From Albugo candida (taxonomy: Eukaryota; Oomycota; Peronosporomycetes; Albuginales; Albuginaceae): a DNA stretch of 64,000 nucleotides. The stretch lies in NCBI GenBank assembly GCA_905220665.1, contig CAJNAR010000164.1:620001-684000 (forward strand), given 5' to 3'. The translations under genes were made by a program, and so were the position numbers. Below are positions 55,057 through 64,000 of this stretch, piece after piece; within the stretch, counting starts at the first letter, position 1, and each line of letters starts with the position of its first letter. The notes under the pieces were generated by a model. That model ran no database searches and was not told the origin of the DNA. It worked only from the letters and a program-made list of their open reading frames with translations.

Positions 55057-56268
55057 ATGAACAATATCATGTTCGATGATTTTGTTCTGGATCCGGTAAT
55101 ATACTCAAGCGAAAGCGATTTAGAATCCGATGCCCAATCCATCAGCACTGATTCACTTTCAGACAATGACAAAAAAGATAAAAGGCGAAACAAATACGAC
55201 AGCAATGGTAGAGACAGTCTTGAGTTATCCATGTCCGTTTCGATATGCCGCCTGACAAGAGAGAAAGTCACCCGTAGTGTTGTTGCCATGGTTGGAAAGC
55301 AAACAAACTCTAAACCTGAAATAGGAGCAGAACGACGATCCCATCTCATGTCAAACCAGAACACTAGGAATAATGTCGACATGAATTCTGAAGATGTTTT
55401 TCCAATTAATGAAGTTTCTACAAGAACTCAAAATTCGGTGGATGGAAGGAGCAGGATAACACCGACTGCTCTTTTGAACACCTATGCTTCGAATAAATCG
55501 AAAAGTTCATTTTTTGTCCACGCGGGCAATGATACACCAGCATTTTCCCAAGTACTCGGTAATTGCGCTGTAAAAGTGGAGGGCGAGTCTACGACGCCAG
55601 CTACGCAATCGAATACGGGAATTGACAGCAGCCTGCTCACAGATCGAAGTCTAGCTGTAGAGCCACACAACACTAGACGGAATACAATCAGGAGCGATTA
55701 CGGAATGACTGTAGTACCCGTACCTAAGCCGTCATTGTCACGTGAGCGTACTAAAAAACAAAATGGTAAAGCCATTCCCATGGTTGGGAGCAATACTCGA
55801 GAGCCCCAATATTTAAATTCGAGTCACAGACCTAGCAAGAAGATTATTTCGAATCAAATCCATGCGCACTTGTCAGATAAAGCGAGTGAAGCCAAGCTGA
55901 AGCCAAGTATAATCGCAAGTCCAGAGGGTCGAGAATTTGCCACCACGATTGATGAGATTAGCTTACGAAGGTCATTGGACCGACTAGATGGTGAGCTGAG
56001 AAGGCTTACTGCAAATATTGAAAATCGCGTCGCAACACACGAAGAAGAGGTCGTTTCTAAAGAAGGTAAATCAGAGGACGATAGTTCAACGCTTCTTGCT
56101 TGCAGCAACGGTGACGGTAAAACCACATCACAGGTAGCTTTCCGAAGCTCATCGCGTGGAAAGCGAACACATACTTGTCCAAATGCACCACCTTTACTCA
56201 AACACAACTTAGGAGGGATACGAAAACATCGTTTGCGGCGCAGCAAGCTCATCTCGAGCGATAAATAG
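55057..56268 (+). CDS. Uncharacterised, mostly disordered basic protein
   Basis: Single exon of about 403 residues from MNNIMFDDFVLDPVIY. It is rich in Ser, Thr, Asn, Arg and Lys, with low-complexity character over most of its length. The only helix-rich part is near the end (EISLRRSLDRLDGELRRLTA), a likely short coiled coil. Basic clusters (KRTHTCPN, RKHRLRRSKL) could serve nuclear entry. No domain is recognised. An open frame of this length without stops argues for a real gene. Its start is about 210 bp from the dehydratase start on the other strand. Confidence 0.65.
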   Translation: MNNIMFDDFVLDPVIYSSESDLESDAQSISTDSLSDNDKKDKRRNKYDSNGRDSLELSMSVSICRLTREKVTRSVVAMVGKQTNSKPEIGAERRSHLMSNQNTRNNVDMNSEDVFPINEVSTRTQNSVDGRSRITPTALLNTYASNKSKSSFFVHAGNDTPAFSQVLGNCAVKVEGESTTPATQSNTGIDSSLLTDRSLAVEPHNTRRNTIRSDYGMTVVPVPKPSLSRERTKKQNGKAIPMVGSNTREPQYLNSSHRPSKKIISNQIHAHLSDKASEAKLKPSIIASPEGREFATTIDEISLRRSLDRLDGELRRLTANIENRVATHEEEVVSKEGKSEDDSSTLLACSNGDGKTTSQVAFRSSSRGKRTHTCPNAPPLLKHNLGGIRKHRLRRSKLISSDK

Positions 56269-56417
56269 ATCTCGAGGCACACGAATTAGTGTACCTTAAC
56301 TTTTTGATCCAGCCAACTTTTCCTGACAACTGATTGGCTTAAATTGTTGAACAGCTTTGGTGGTGTAGAAAGCAGCAGTGATTTTTGGCACTGAAAAATT
56401 TGATTCTCTCTTGTGCA

Positions 56418-57337
56418 ATGGTATTCGAAAAGCCTGTTGTCGTCGACTGTCGCGGTCATTTGCTCGGCCGATTGGCTTCATTGATTGCAAAAGAACTATT
56501 GCAAGGTCAACAAGTCGTTGCGGTGCGATGTGAAGCACTCGAAATTAGTGGATCTCGTACGTATATTTGACAAACATGCAAAAGTCGCTGTGTGCAGGCA
56601 CCCGCTACCCGCTACACAGGTTGCAGACCTAAGTCTCTATTTCTTATGAAATGCTCGTGCAGCGGGTTTCGGAGTGACCATGCCGTCTATTATGAATTGA
56701 ACTACGAGACGGAAAGCGAGATTCAGTATAGAGTCCAGTGTCTGCACATTTAGACCATTGCTGTTTCTTGAAAAGCCATCCATCTTACGGGGAATTCCTA
56801 CATTAGACGTGCGCAACAAGGTCAAATTCATGCAGTTTTTGAACAAGCGAACCGCTACCAACCCGAAAAAGGGACCCATTCACTACCGTGCTCCATCACG
56901 GATGCTGTGGCGCACCATCCGAGGTATGCTTCCTCACAAAACGGCACGCGGTGCGGCCGCTCTTCAACGACTGAAAGTATAGTTATGCACATTTATGTCC
57001 ATATGATGATCTTTGAACTAAAATGATGTGATAGGCTTTTGATGGTGTCCCGTCTCCTTATGATAAGCAAAAGCGAATGGTGATCCCGGATGCTCTTCGA
57101 GTGATACGCTTGAAAGCAAATCGGCGATTCACTATTCTTGGTCAGCTTGCATCCGAGGTTGGCTGGAAACATGGCGATCTTGTCGCACGTTTGGAAGCGA
57201 AGCGAAAACTCAAATCCGAGGCTTACTACAAGAAGAAGCTCGCTCAAAAGAAACGAATGGCAGATGCCACTAAAAAGGTTGTCACAGAGCACGCAGAACT
57301 CAAGCCCACACTGGAGAAGTTCGGATACTCTGTTTAG
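56418..57337 (+). CDS. RPL13A: Ribosomal protein uL13 (RPL13A)
   Basis: Exons 56418-56556, 56807-56976 and 57035-57337 give exactly 203 residues, the same as human RPL13A. Family sequence is evident throughout: [34 protein letters not shown] then [55 protein letters not shown] and [20 protein letters not shown]. It is a structural protein of the large cytosolic ribosomal subunit. The first intron is 250 nt, four times the local norm, while the second is 58 nt. The gene is convergent with the SCYL2-like gene 138 bp away. Confidence 0.96.
56557..56806 (+). other. Unusually long first intron of the uL13 gene, with hairpin potential
   Basis: This 250-nt intron has GTACGT and CATTAG ends. Inside it CCGTCT (about 56692) can pair with AGACGG (about 56716). 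An outer GTGCAG can pair with CTGCAC, directly followed by ACA-TTT. An upstream CTGTGT can pair with ACACAG. Ribosomal protein introns often carry snoRNA genes, and a stem closed just before ACA fits an H/ACA RNA. I could not find a clear H box, so this is only a candidate. Confidence 0.35.
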
Positions 57338-57475
57338 ACAAAATCACAATCGAGTTGCACTATGAGGAGAACAAATTTGAAAAGTGTTGCTATGCTGTAT
57401 TGTATAGCGTGAAAACGATCTCTTTGACAGCTCTCGCGCTTATTGATCAGCTAAGACATATATCGTTCTCTAGTT

Positions 57476-60288
57476 TCAAAGCCCATCAAACGCACTAAAC
57501 TTGTTCATTGGATCAACAGATCCCGAATTGTTACTGCCCTGCAACTGCAATAGTTGTCCCGGAGCGATGCTTTGAGACGCGCCAGTGTTGGCGGTGCCTA
57601 TGTGATGCTGATACCCTCCAGGAAAAGCATACTGCTGTTGATGGAATTGTTGTCCCTGAGTCTCACCTATGGAAGGTGCAAAGTTCTGCTGCGGGTACGC
57701 TTGTAGCCCGTACGGAACCAAATGTGCATTGGGTGGGGGGTACCCTGTACGCCCCATACCTGTATTCGGGTATTGAGCTCCTATTGCTTGCGGAGGTGGC
57801 ATGGGTGTGCTATACTGATTTATTGGATGCATTGACGTTGCCGTATTTGCCGGACCCATGTTGAGATTACTAAATATATTGTGGTGTACGGGTTGCCCTT
57901 GCGGAGGCGTTGATGAGGCTAATAAGTTACCATTGTTACATTCCGTCGAACCAGAACCATCCTAATGCAAATAATCGACACTTTTAGGATAGATTTTAGC
58001 ATCAAGTTGTGTAAATTACTTACTTTTTGATCAATATCAAGTAGATTCGTATCAGTTCCTCCTGTGGTTCCCGACCTTCGTCGTCGTGCAGTATTTTTTG
58101 CTCTGCGCCGAGGAACAATGGACTCTGTACTATCGTTTTTCCGATCCGAGGTTGATCTAGTGCCAGAATTTCTAGTAGATTCTTTCAATAAAAAAGGATC
58201 ATCGGTATATCTACCAGGCCGTGAATTTGTGTCGTCTCTGACTCCATGACTGTCACTTTTGGCAGGTACGTACTCCTCAGATAGCATGGCATTGGCCGCA
58301 GCCACTCCAGAACGCTTCTCCTCAGACTCTTTAGCTGCGGTTATCGCTGAAGTGAATCCTGAATTTGCTGCCACCCCGGCTGAGATTGCCTTTACAGAGC
58401 CTTCGGCCATAAACATTTTGTCCCGTTCGCTAATGACACACTTCAACATATCTTGTATCTTTTCACAAATGCAATCAAACTGCTGGCTATTCAACTCCTT
58501 CTCCCATAATAGCGGAGTAACAGCGGGAATTATATACTTTGCGAGAAACTCGGGTCCCAAGTGTTTCCCGAGATTGTCGTAACAGCCAAGGATGCACATG
58601 CACACAGCCGGAGATTTGTCTGCTTGTAAAGTTTGGCTAAGCGTAGGGATGACGCTCTCCACCAGTAGATCTTTATCAAACACATGAAAGGACTTGGCCA
58701 GCCATAATAATGCATTAACGCGGACAGATAATTGAGGTGGCTGTAAAATCAGTTTGTTGACGCGTGGCAGGATCACTTGTTTCAGTATACGATATTCAAA
58801 AAGACTTGCTTGATCGACAATCTTGTTCAAGACTGTATCCAATATCTCCGGAACGGTGCTGTCGAGCGAGCGACATAACATGGGGACAATATGATCACGT
58901 ATATAGGTCTCTTCAGCTTTCGGTATCAATATTTCCAGTTCGGAGACAAACATGAGCATACATTGCACCGGTTCTGTGATAGCTAGAAGAGGAATCAACA
59001 TTGGGGCCAACTTCGCCATAAAAGTATGTTTATCAACTTTTTTTACGATTTTCAGCAATGGGTTGATTGTGAATGGCGCCACCTGCTTGTTGATCACTAT
59101 TCCTTGCAACGCTGGGATGACCATATCACGAAGTGTTCTAGGTGAGAATTCTTCAAGTTGGTCAGGCAGAGCAGTTAAGAAACGAGCCTGAGATGCAGGA
59201 TCCTGCTCAACCAAGGTTTGGAGGGTTCTCAACGTCTTCACAGGACCGGCATCAAAAAATTGTGAAGCGAGAAATGCTCTTGCTTCGGGTCGTTGAGATG
59301 GTTCAACTGTCAATAATGCTCGAATAGTATTTTGCAATGAAACGGGTACTGAAGAAGGAAAATGAATAGGGTGTAGCGATTGCACTTTGTACGCATGGGA
59401 CATTCTGTTACCATCTCGCACATCTAGCACAGGGTCACGGCCACCATCAGCTCGAGGCGGCACAAATAACTCAAATAGAAGCAAGCCAAGGCTGAACATA
59501 TCTGCACTAGCATTGAATTGCCTTGGTTCGGTCACTATTTCTGGAGCACAGTATTGCAAAGGCGGCTCCCATAGTCCTTCCAAAACTCCTGTTTGTGTAT
59601 TCTTCACTCCAATACGTCCTGAAGCACCTTCGTCTCCCAAACCGTAATACTCGCTCCTTGATAATTGGCCAGGTTCAACCACACGACAAAATCCCATACC
59701 GCCTAGTTTCCATTCGCCACTCGGTGTGATAAACACACTATGGGGCCCCAGGCTCATGTGAACTCGTCTTCCTTCTCGATGGAGAAAACTAAGAGCTTCA
59801 CCAAGATGCATCATGCCACAGGCGACTTCAAACTCTGATAAACCAATCTCTAGCACCTCTGGAAGCACATTTGTGACATTATTAAAATTTTTACAGGCAT
59901 TTGCCAATGAGCAAGTGACTCGCTCGGTCACAAAACTCAGCGTTCGACGTGACTCCTCGAATGCTTCGACGACTTTCAGAACATGCGGATGTCTAAGTAC
60001 TCTCAGTGTTTTTATCTCACTCCGGAGGATATCCAAGTAGCGCTCCTGATCTTCTTTTTTCTTTAATCCCGCTTTTCTCACGAGGTCATCTTTATCAAAT
60101 ACAAAAATGCTCACTTCTGCGTTTGTTTTTCGTGAAACTGCAGGAAATATTTTCCATACCAATTCGTGTCCTCCTGACGCAGTAGGGTCCTTTGGTGTTT
60201 CATAGCTCTTGGAAAATTCCTCTCCTATGACACCTTGTACTGCACCACTTACTGCCGTTTGTACAGCACTGGATAATGTCTTGAGCAT
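57476..60288 (-). CDS. SCY1-like pseudokinase (SCYL2 type)
   Basis: Exons 60288-58024 and 57961-57476 encode about 916 residues, close to human SCYL2 (929). The N-terminal 300 residues are a kinase-like fold that has lost catalytic motifs. There is no Gly-rich loop or VAIK lysine, the HRD position reads VHMSLGPHS, and DFG is replaced by LGGMGF. A HEAT-like helical region follows (AKSFHVFDKDLLVESVIPTL, CILGCYDNLGKHLGPEFL). The C-terminus is low complexity, rich in Gln, Pro, Gly and Tyr (QGQQFHQQQYAFPGGYQHH). SCYL2/CVAK104 binds clathrin and AP2 and acts in traffic between Golgi, endosomes and the cell surface. The intron between exons is 62 nt, phase 0. Confidence 0.9.
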
Positions 60289-60569
60289 TGATTTCGTACT
60301 ATGGATTGTCGATATGACACAATGATAAGGACAATGATAAGGAGCAAGCGTATACCGATGAGGAACGCTGCCTTACGCTGTGATAATTGTGGCTCCGTGG
60401 AGAGAGTACTGTAACCTGCTAAACAATTCAATTTTGACTTTCGCTCGATTGGCTGAAACAGATCAAGAAGAAAAATCGAAGGGTCCCAAAGCAGATCACG
60501 AAATCCGGGAATATCGAAAGCAAAGTAAAGGCTGGGATTTGAAAGAGAAAAGAAAAGTCGATACTTTAA

Positions 60570-61268
60570 ATGGCAACTACGTTTCACAAACAAACCGCAG
60601 AGATGCCATTTGTGCCACCATCTCATCATTATAGTAATGCTCCCAGGATTACTAATGAATTATTACATCGCAAAGCTGGTCGTCCGGATTCCACACTCGA
60701 AAACCTGGACTTTACTGCACCCTTGCCAAAAACACCCGCACCACCACTATCTCCACCTCTTCCACGTACAAACCCGAAAGTGGTGATGAATCGATCTAGT
60801 CACATTATGGTTGCAAAATATCGAGTACGAGGAAATCTGCCTTATCCACGCGCTCCATCGTCACCTCACCTGGGAATGAAGCAAAACGTCGAGTTCGACA
60901 TCAGTTCAGTTCGTAATTATCATGGAGGTTCAACGTCCCCCATACATTCACCTCCCATGCAGGCATTGTATCATCAGCACCATACAATTCATACCTCTCC
61001 GATTGGTTCGACAAGTTCTCCATCATCGTATTCCTTTAGCGCGGTCCAAGCAACAAAAGGGTATAGTCAACAGTACCTGATCTCACAACGACCAGAAGTA
61101 TGTGGGACCATGTTTCCGGAAGTCTTGTTAGTGTCCCCTGGTGAACCAACACCGACACAATTATCTAATTATGATAATAAGCAGCCGACTGGCTTTCTTC
61201 ATGTTACGGATGGTAATCAAACTGTTGAATTTCTGGTTGGGGTTGCCAATATGCCAACCAAAGCTTAA
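60570..61268 (+). CDS. Uncharacterised proline/serine-rich protein
   Basis: Single exon of 232 residues (MATTFHKQTAEMPFVPPSHH). It has proline-rich motifs (PLPKTPAPPLSPPLPR) that could bind SH3 or WW domains. Ser/His/Tyr-rich disordered sequence follows, then a short ordered end (TGFLHVTDGNQTVEFLVGV). No known domain or membrane segment is seen. The complete frame and the lack of an alternative in either strand support it. It is divergent from the SCYL2-like gene (281 bp between ATGs) and convergent with the phosphatase gene. Confidence 0.6.
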   Translation: MATTFHKQTAEMPFVPPSHHYSNAPRITNELLHRKAGRPDSTLENLDFTAPLPKTPAPPLSPPLPRTNPKVVMNRSSHIMVAKYRVRGNLPYPRAPSSPHLGMKQNVEFDISSVRNYHGGSTSPIHSPPMQALYHQHHTIHTSPIGSTSSPSSYSFSAVQATKGYSQQYLISQRPEVCGTMFPEVLLVSPGEPTPTQLSNYDNKQPTGFLHVTDGNQTVEFLVGVANMPTKA

Positions 61269-61638
61269 AAGTGTTGCCCAAGATACCAGCCGTATTCAAC
61301 CTCTCTTATTTTGCTTCTCATCATCATCGATGATATTGTCTGATATAAAAACATCACAGCGCCCTTACATAAGATAGCAAATAGGATTTGTCGTTGACGC
61401 AGAATGATTTAAGCTAGAATAAAATTGTGTTAGATGTGCGTTCTCTCTGTGTAAAGTGCGCGACCTCGCACTAACTTGGGTAAATCTCAATGCGTCAAGC
61501 TGGCTGGTGAGATAACGAATGACTAGCCTTCGTCTAGCCGTGCCTTGTCAATCTATTTCTGCAAGAAGGTTAGGGACAATACGGATGCAATTAGAACACA
61601 AAACGAGATGCTGTTTGTAGTGTTTTATATAATATCAA
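61269..61638. other. Intergenic region between convergent genes
   Basis: About 370 bp lies between the stop of the proline-rich gene and the stop of the phosphatase gene. I see nothing beyond short frames. Confidence 0.4.
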
Positions 61639-63858
61639 CTAGTGAAAATAGTATGAATCGCAAGCAGCATCTTGAAGTAAGGCTACGACACGACTCTGGT
61701 GAGTTTCTTCATACCCAAGGGAAGAAAGCTTGTCCTTCACTTGCGGTATGCTCATACTACCACACGATGTGACACTTACTATAAGCATCAAATCGATAAG
61801 CTGAATGATTGGGTCCGAATAATCAGAGAGCTGTTCGAATGTGATATTTCCTACGGATGGGAACGCAAGCTTCCACAAGTGTCGAAACTTGCTGTTGTGT
61901 ATGCAAGCGACGGAAGAATTTGCCAAGCTGTCTATCATGCTGATGCATTCCTCTTTGGATGCGGGAACGCGTTGCTCTGATGTCTCGCCTTCATCAAGTA
62001 GAGAATCAAGCGATCGTAACCGCGTCCGAGTACGACTTTGACGGGGAGCTGTCTGATCTGGAATGATGTCATCAGTACTCGTATTTCTCAGCGATAGTAC
62101 TCCATTGAAATTTCCTGGCTTCCCCACTGACAGCAACACGCGGGTTCCATGTGGAAGTGCCAGCAGATCACGTATTGGTTCTCCACTAGTGGTTGACAAA
62201 TCCATTATTTGGTTTGACTTGATGAGAAAGCGTTTCTTTATCACATTCATGATCTGCTGTCCATCGCTACCTTCGTAGTAGGTAATCCCGACAGGCTGGC
62301 CATAACTCGACAAGCTGTGAATTTTCAGCTCTTTGCAACGTGCATATCGGTAGTGTAATCCTTTGCGTGGCCTCGGAAGGTGAATATGCCATAGCCGACT
62401 GACACAGACATCACATATTCGCTTAGACCGTTTCGAATCATCTGCTTCAGTGATCTTGTTATCGTTAATCTGGTTTGCTATCCGGATGCTGGAACATTTA
62501 CTGCAAAACTCTTTTTTACAAAAGCTGCATCGATATTTCCAATCCAGTATTTTAAAAACTTTGCAGCATAGAGAGCAATTTTCTGATGCGTTTGAATCCT
62601 TCACTTCCAATGGAAGCGGTCGATCTGGAATCTTGTCCTGCAGTAGTGAGTCTAATTCCGACTCTGTGATACTGTTCCCATTATATAGTCTCATTTCTTC
62701 TTCCATCAATGCATGAAGGAAGCCTGCATTAGGATAAACCACACCTCGGTTGGCTAGAACAAAGTTGGTTGCAGTCACTAAGGACCAGTAGCGAGCCCGC
62801 ATCAGATACATGATAACTAATGTACCCGAACGAGAAATGCCTTGTGTACAATGAACCAAAACTCGAGCGTGCTGGATGCGCTTTGCATTCTCGATAAATG
62901 CGAATACTTCCTCGAAAAATTGGGAGATGTTCTCTTCTGGTCTGTCCTTAATTGTGACAATGCAATATAGCACCCCAATATTTTCAAAAACATTTCCTAC
63001 ATCCAAGCTAGCGTTGACAATATGGGTGATTCCAAGGTCCCGAAGAACTTTCTTCGATTGTGCGTGCCACATATTACCAAGAAATAAGAATCCCTCTAAA
63101 ATCTCATTTGGGTAGTTGATGGCATGCATGCCACTTAGAGTACGATGTAGTGTTTTATCTCTTTCATTTGAATAAGCTAATGTCGTACAAAAGTGATAGC
63201 GATGTTTGAAGGTTGCGAACCCATCACTTAGTATCTTCACACTCATGACCAGACCATCTTCGACAAATATTTTTGCCAGACGAAGCATCCAGCAATCCTG
63301 AGGTTTTTCCGCTTCGGTGTTGCATTCATAGATCAAATCAAAAGCAGAGACCATGGCGGAGATTCGTAGAGCATTCCCAAATAGTACAACTTCTCGTAGA
63401 CTGCGTTTTTTCGGTGTCAGACATGCACGATATTCAAGTGGAATGTAAGCGACTATTTGGTCAATCGAGATGCAATTTTCGCTTGGTGGAATTGAGATTG
63501 CAGTTGAAATTGTGTCTCTTTCAAAATCAGGTTTTGGTCTAGTATCGACGAGAATCATCCCGGTTGATGCTTGCACTTGATTGTACAGCCATTTACAGTT
63601 GACACGCTCCGTCCGTACTTTTCTCTTTGGCAGAGAAATGCTGCCTTGTATCTCAGCGCTTGTATTTGTCCTTGCATTGATGCAACTTGTCGCTGAATTG
63701 TCTGTATTGCAACTCGTTGAACAAAGACATTTCCCTGAATCGCATTGTGCTGTAGAATATGGAAGCGATTCCATATGCTTTTGTCTGGCATGCGGTTTCG
63801 CGCAAGCCTTAATTTGATCGGTCCCATCCTTTTGTCTGACGTGTCGCCGTTGTTGCAT
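61639..63858 (-). CDS. Dual-specificity phosphatase fused to rhodanese-like and FYVE-like domains
   Basis: The first ATG in frame is at 63858 (MQQRRHV), giving 739 residues. The frame continues upstream to 63990, where a TAG preceding AATTCTCC could be a splice acceptor, so a 5' exon may lie beyond the window. In order there are three recognisable parts. First is a rhodanese-like domain without its own catalytic cysteine (GMILVDTRPKPDFERDTIST). Next comes a dual-specificity phosphatase core with LRDLGITHIVNASLDVGNVF and an intact active site HCTQGISRSGTLVIMYLM. Third is an eight-cysteine FYVE-like finger: CSLC, YRCSFCKKEFCSKC and KRICDVC. The finger lacks the R(R/K)HHCR lipid-contact motif. 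The last 200 residues are unassigned. I infer a phosphatase directed by protein-binding domains, similar in plan to MAPK phosphatases, which also pair rhodanese and DSP domains. Confidence 0.85.
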   Translation of the reverse strand: MQQRRHVRQKDGTDQIKACAKPHARQKHMESLPYSTAQCDSGKCLCSTSCNTDNSATSCINARTNTSAEIQGSISLPKRKVRTERVNCKWLYNQVQASTGMILVDTRPKPDFERDTISTAISIPPSENCISIDQIVAYIPLEYRACLTPKKRSLREVVLFGNALRISAMVSAFDLIYECNTEAEKPQDCWMLRLAKIFVEDGLVMSVKILSDGFATFKHRYHFCTTLAYSNERDKTLHRTLSGMHAINYPNEILEGFLFLGNMWHAQSKKVLRDLGITHIVNASLDVGNVFENIGVLYCIVTIKDRPEENISQFFEEVFAFIENAKRIQHARVLVHCTQGISRSGTLVIMYLMRARYWSLVTATNFVLANRGVVYPNAGFLHALMEEEMRLYNGNSITESELDSLLQDKIPDRPLPLEVKDSNASENCSLCCKVFKILDWKYRCSFCKKEFCSKCSSIRIANQINDNKITEADDSKRSKRICDVCVSRLWHIHLPRPRKGLHYRYARCKELKIHSLSSYGQPVGITYYEGSDGQQIMNVIKKRFLIKSNQIMDLSTTSGEPIRDLLALPHGTRVLLSVGKPGNFNGVLSLRNTSTDDIIPDQTAPRQSRTRTRLRSLDSLLDEGETSEQRVPASKEECISMIDSLANSSVACIHNSKFRHLWKLAFPSVGNITFEQLSDYSDPIIQLIDLMLIVSVTSCGSMSIPQVKDKLSSLGYEETHQSRVVALLQDAACDSYYFH

Positions 63859-64000
63859 ATGTGACCGGCACAATCGTAAGACTTGTCGTACTATCGAATC
63901 TACTCGGTACCTAGTGGCCTGTTTTTGCAAAAATTTAAATTTGCCAGTGATAGAGAAAAGAGGTTTAGAGAACACGTGACCAGTTGGAGAATTCTACTCG

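Noticed and set aside
56557..56806. C/D-box snoRNA in the uL13 intron
   Set aside because: I find no CTGA D box and no RTGATGA C box in the intron; only an H/ACA-like possibility remains.
1..64000. RXLR, CRN or CHXC effectors, transposons, tRNA genes, CRISPR arrays
   Set aside because: No secreted small protein with these motifs, no transposase or reverse-transcriptase frame, no tRNA cloverleaf and no regularly spaced repeats were recognised.

Overview
The window is nuclear DNA of a compact eukaryote. It most likely comes from an oomycete, and the very short introns (mostly 50-70 nt), dense gene packing and moderately AT-rich composition resemble Albugo (white blister rust). This is an inference from gene content and style; no marker gene fixes the species. 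Cilium genes (IFT139, B9D2, an SFI1-like protein) point to a lineage that still makes flagellate zoospores. I found no tRNA, rRNA, CRISPR array, transposon or secreted RXLR-type effector. There is one ambiguous base, near 7673.

Layout. 1-7670: 3' part of a giant fibronectin-III/beta-module protein. 7834-13293: ten-exon Npt-type nucleotide transporter fused to a HEAT region and two cyclic-nucleotide-binding domains. 13310-14707: unknown nuclear-looking protein. 15046-17390: TPR protein. 17456-19459: SPPL2-type intramembrane protease. 19557-23807: IFT139. 24565-27984: SFI1-like protein. 28434-29570: TFIIF beta in eight small exons. 29722-29943: 50-residue membrane protein. 30022-31149: MYND protein. 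31252-34589: divergent kinesin with coiled-coil tail. 34715-36753: MICU-type EF-hand protein carrying a U12-type AT-AC intron. 36774-43774: BLTP2/Hobbit-like lipid-transfer protein. 43875-45556: FkbM-like methyltransferase with TPR tail. 45600-46658: SLC25 carrier. 47009-48314: unknown membrane protein. 48606-51133: m-AAA protease (AFG3-like). 51485-52361: B9D2. 52885-54845: dihydroxy-acid dehydratase. 55057-56268: disordered protein. 56418-57337: ribosomal protein uL13. 57476-60288: SCYL2-like pseudokinase. 60570-61268: proline-rich protein. 61639-63858: rhodanese/dual-specificity phosphatase/FYVE-like fusion, probably with a 5' exon beyond the window.

Genes are independent transcription units, usually 15-500 bp apart and often divergent or convergent. 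Recurrent themes are the mitochondrion (MICU, AFG3, DHAD), the cilium and centriole (IFT139, SFI1, B9D2, possibly the kinesin), and membrane traffic or lipid transfer (SCYL2, BLTP2, SPPL2). Exon boundaries were read by hand from GT/AG signals, reading phase and remembered family alignments. They are predictions, not transcript-verified.
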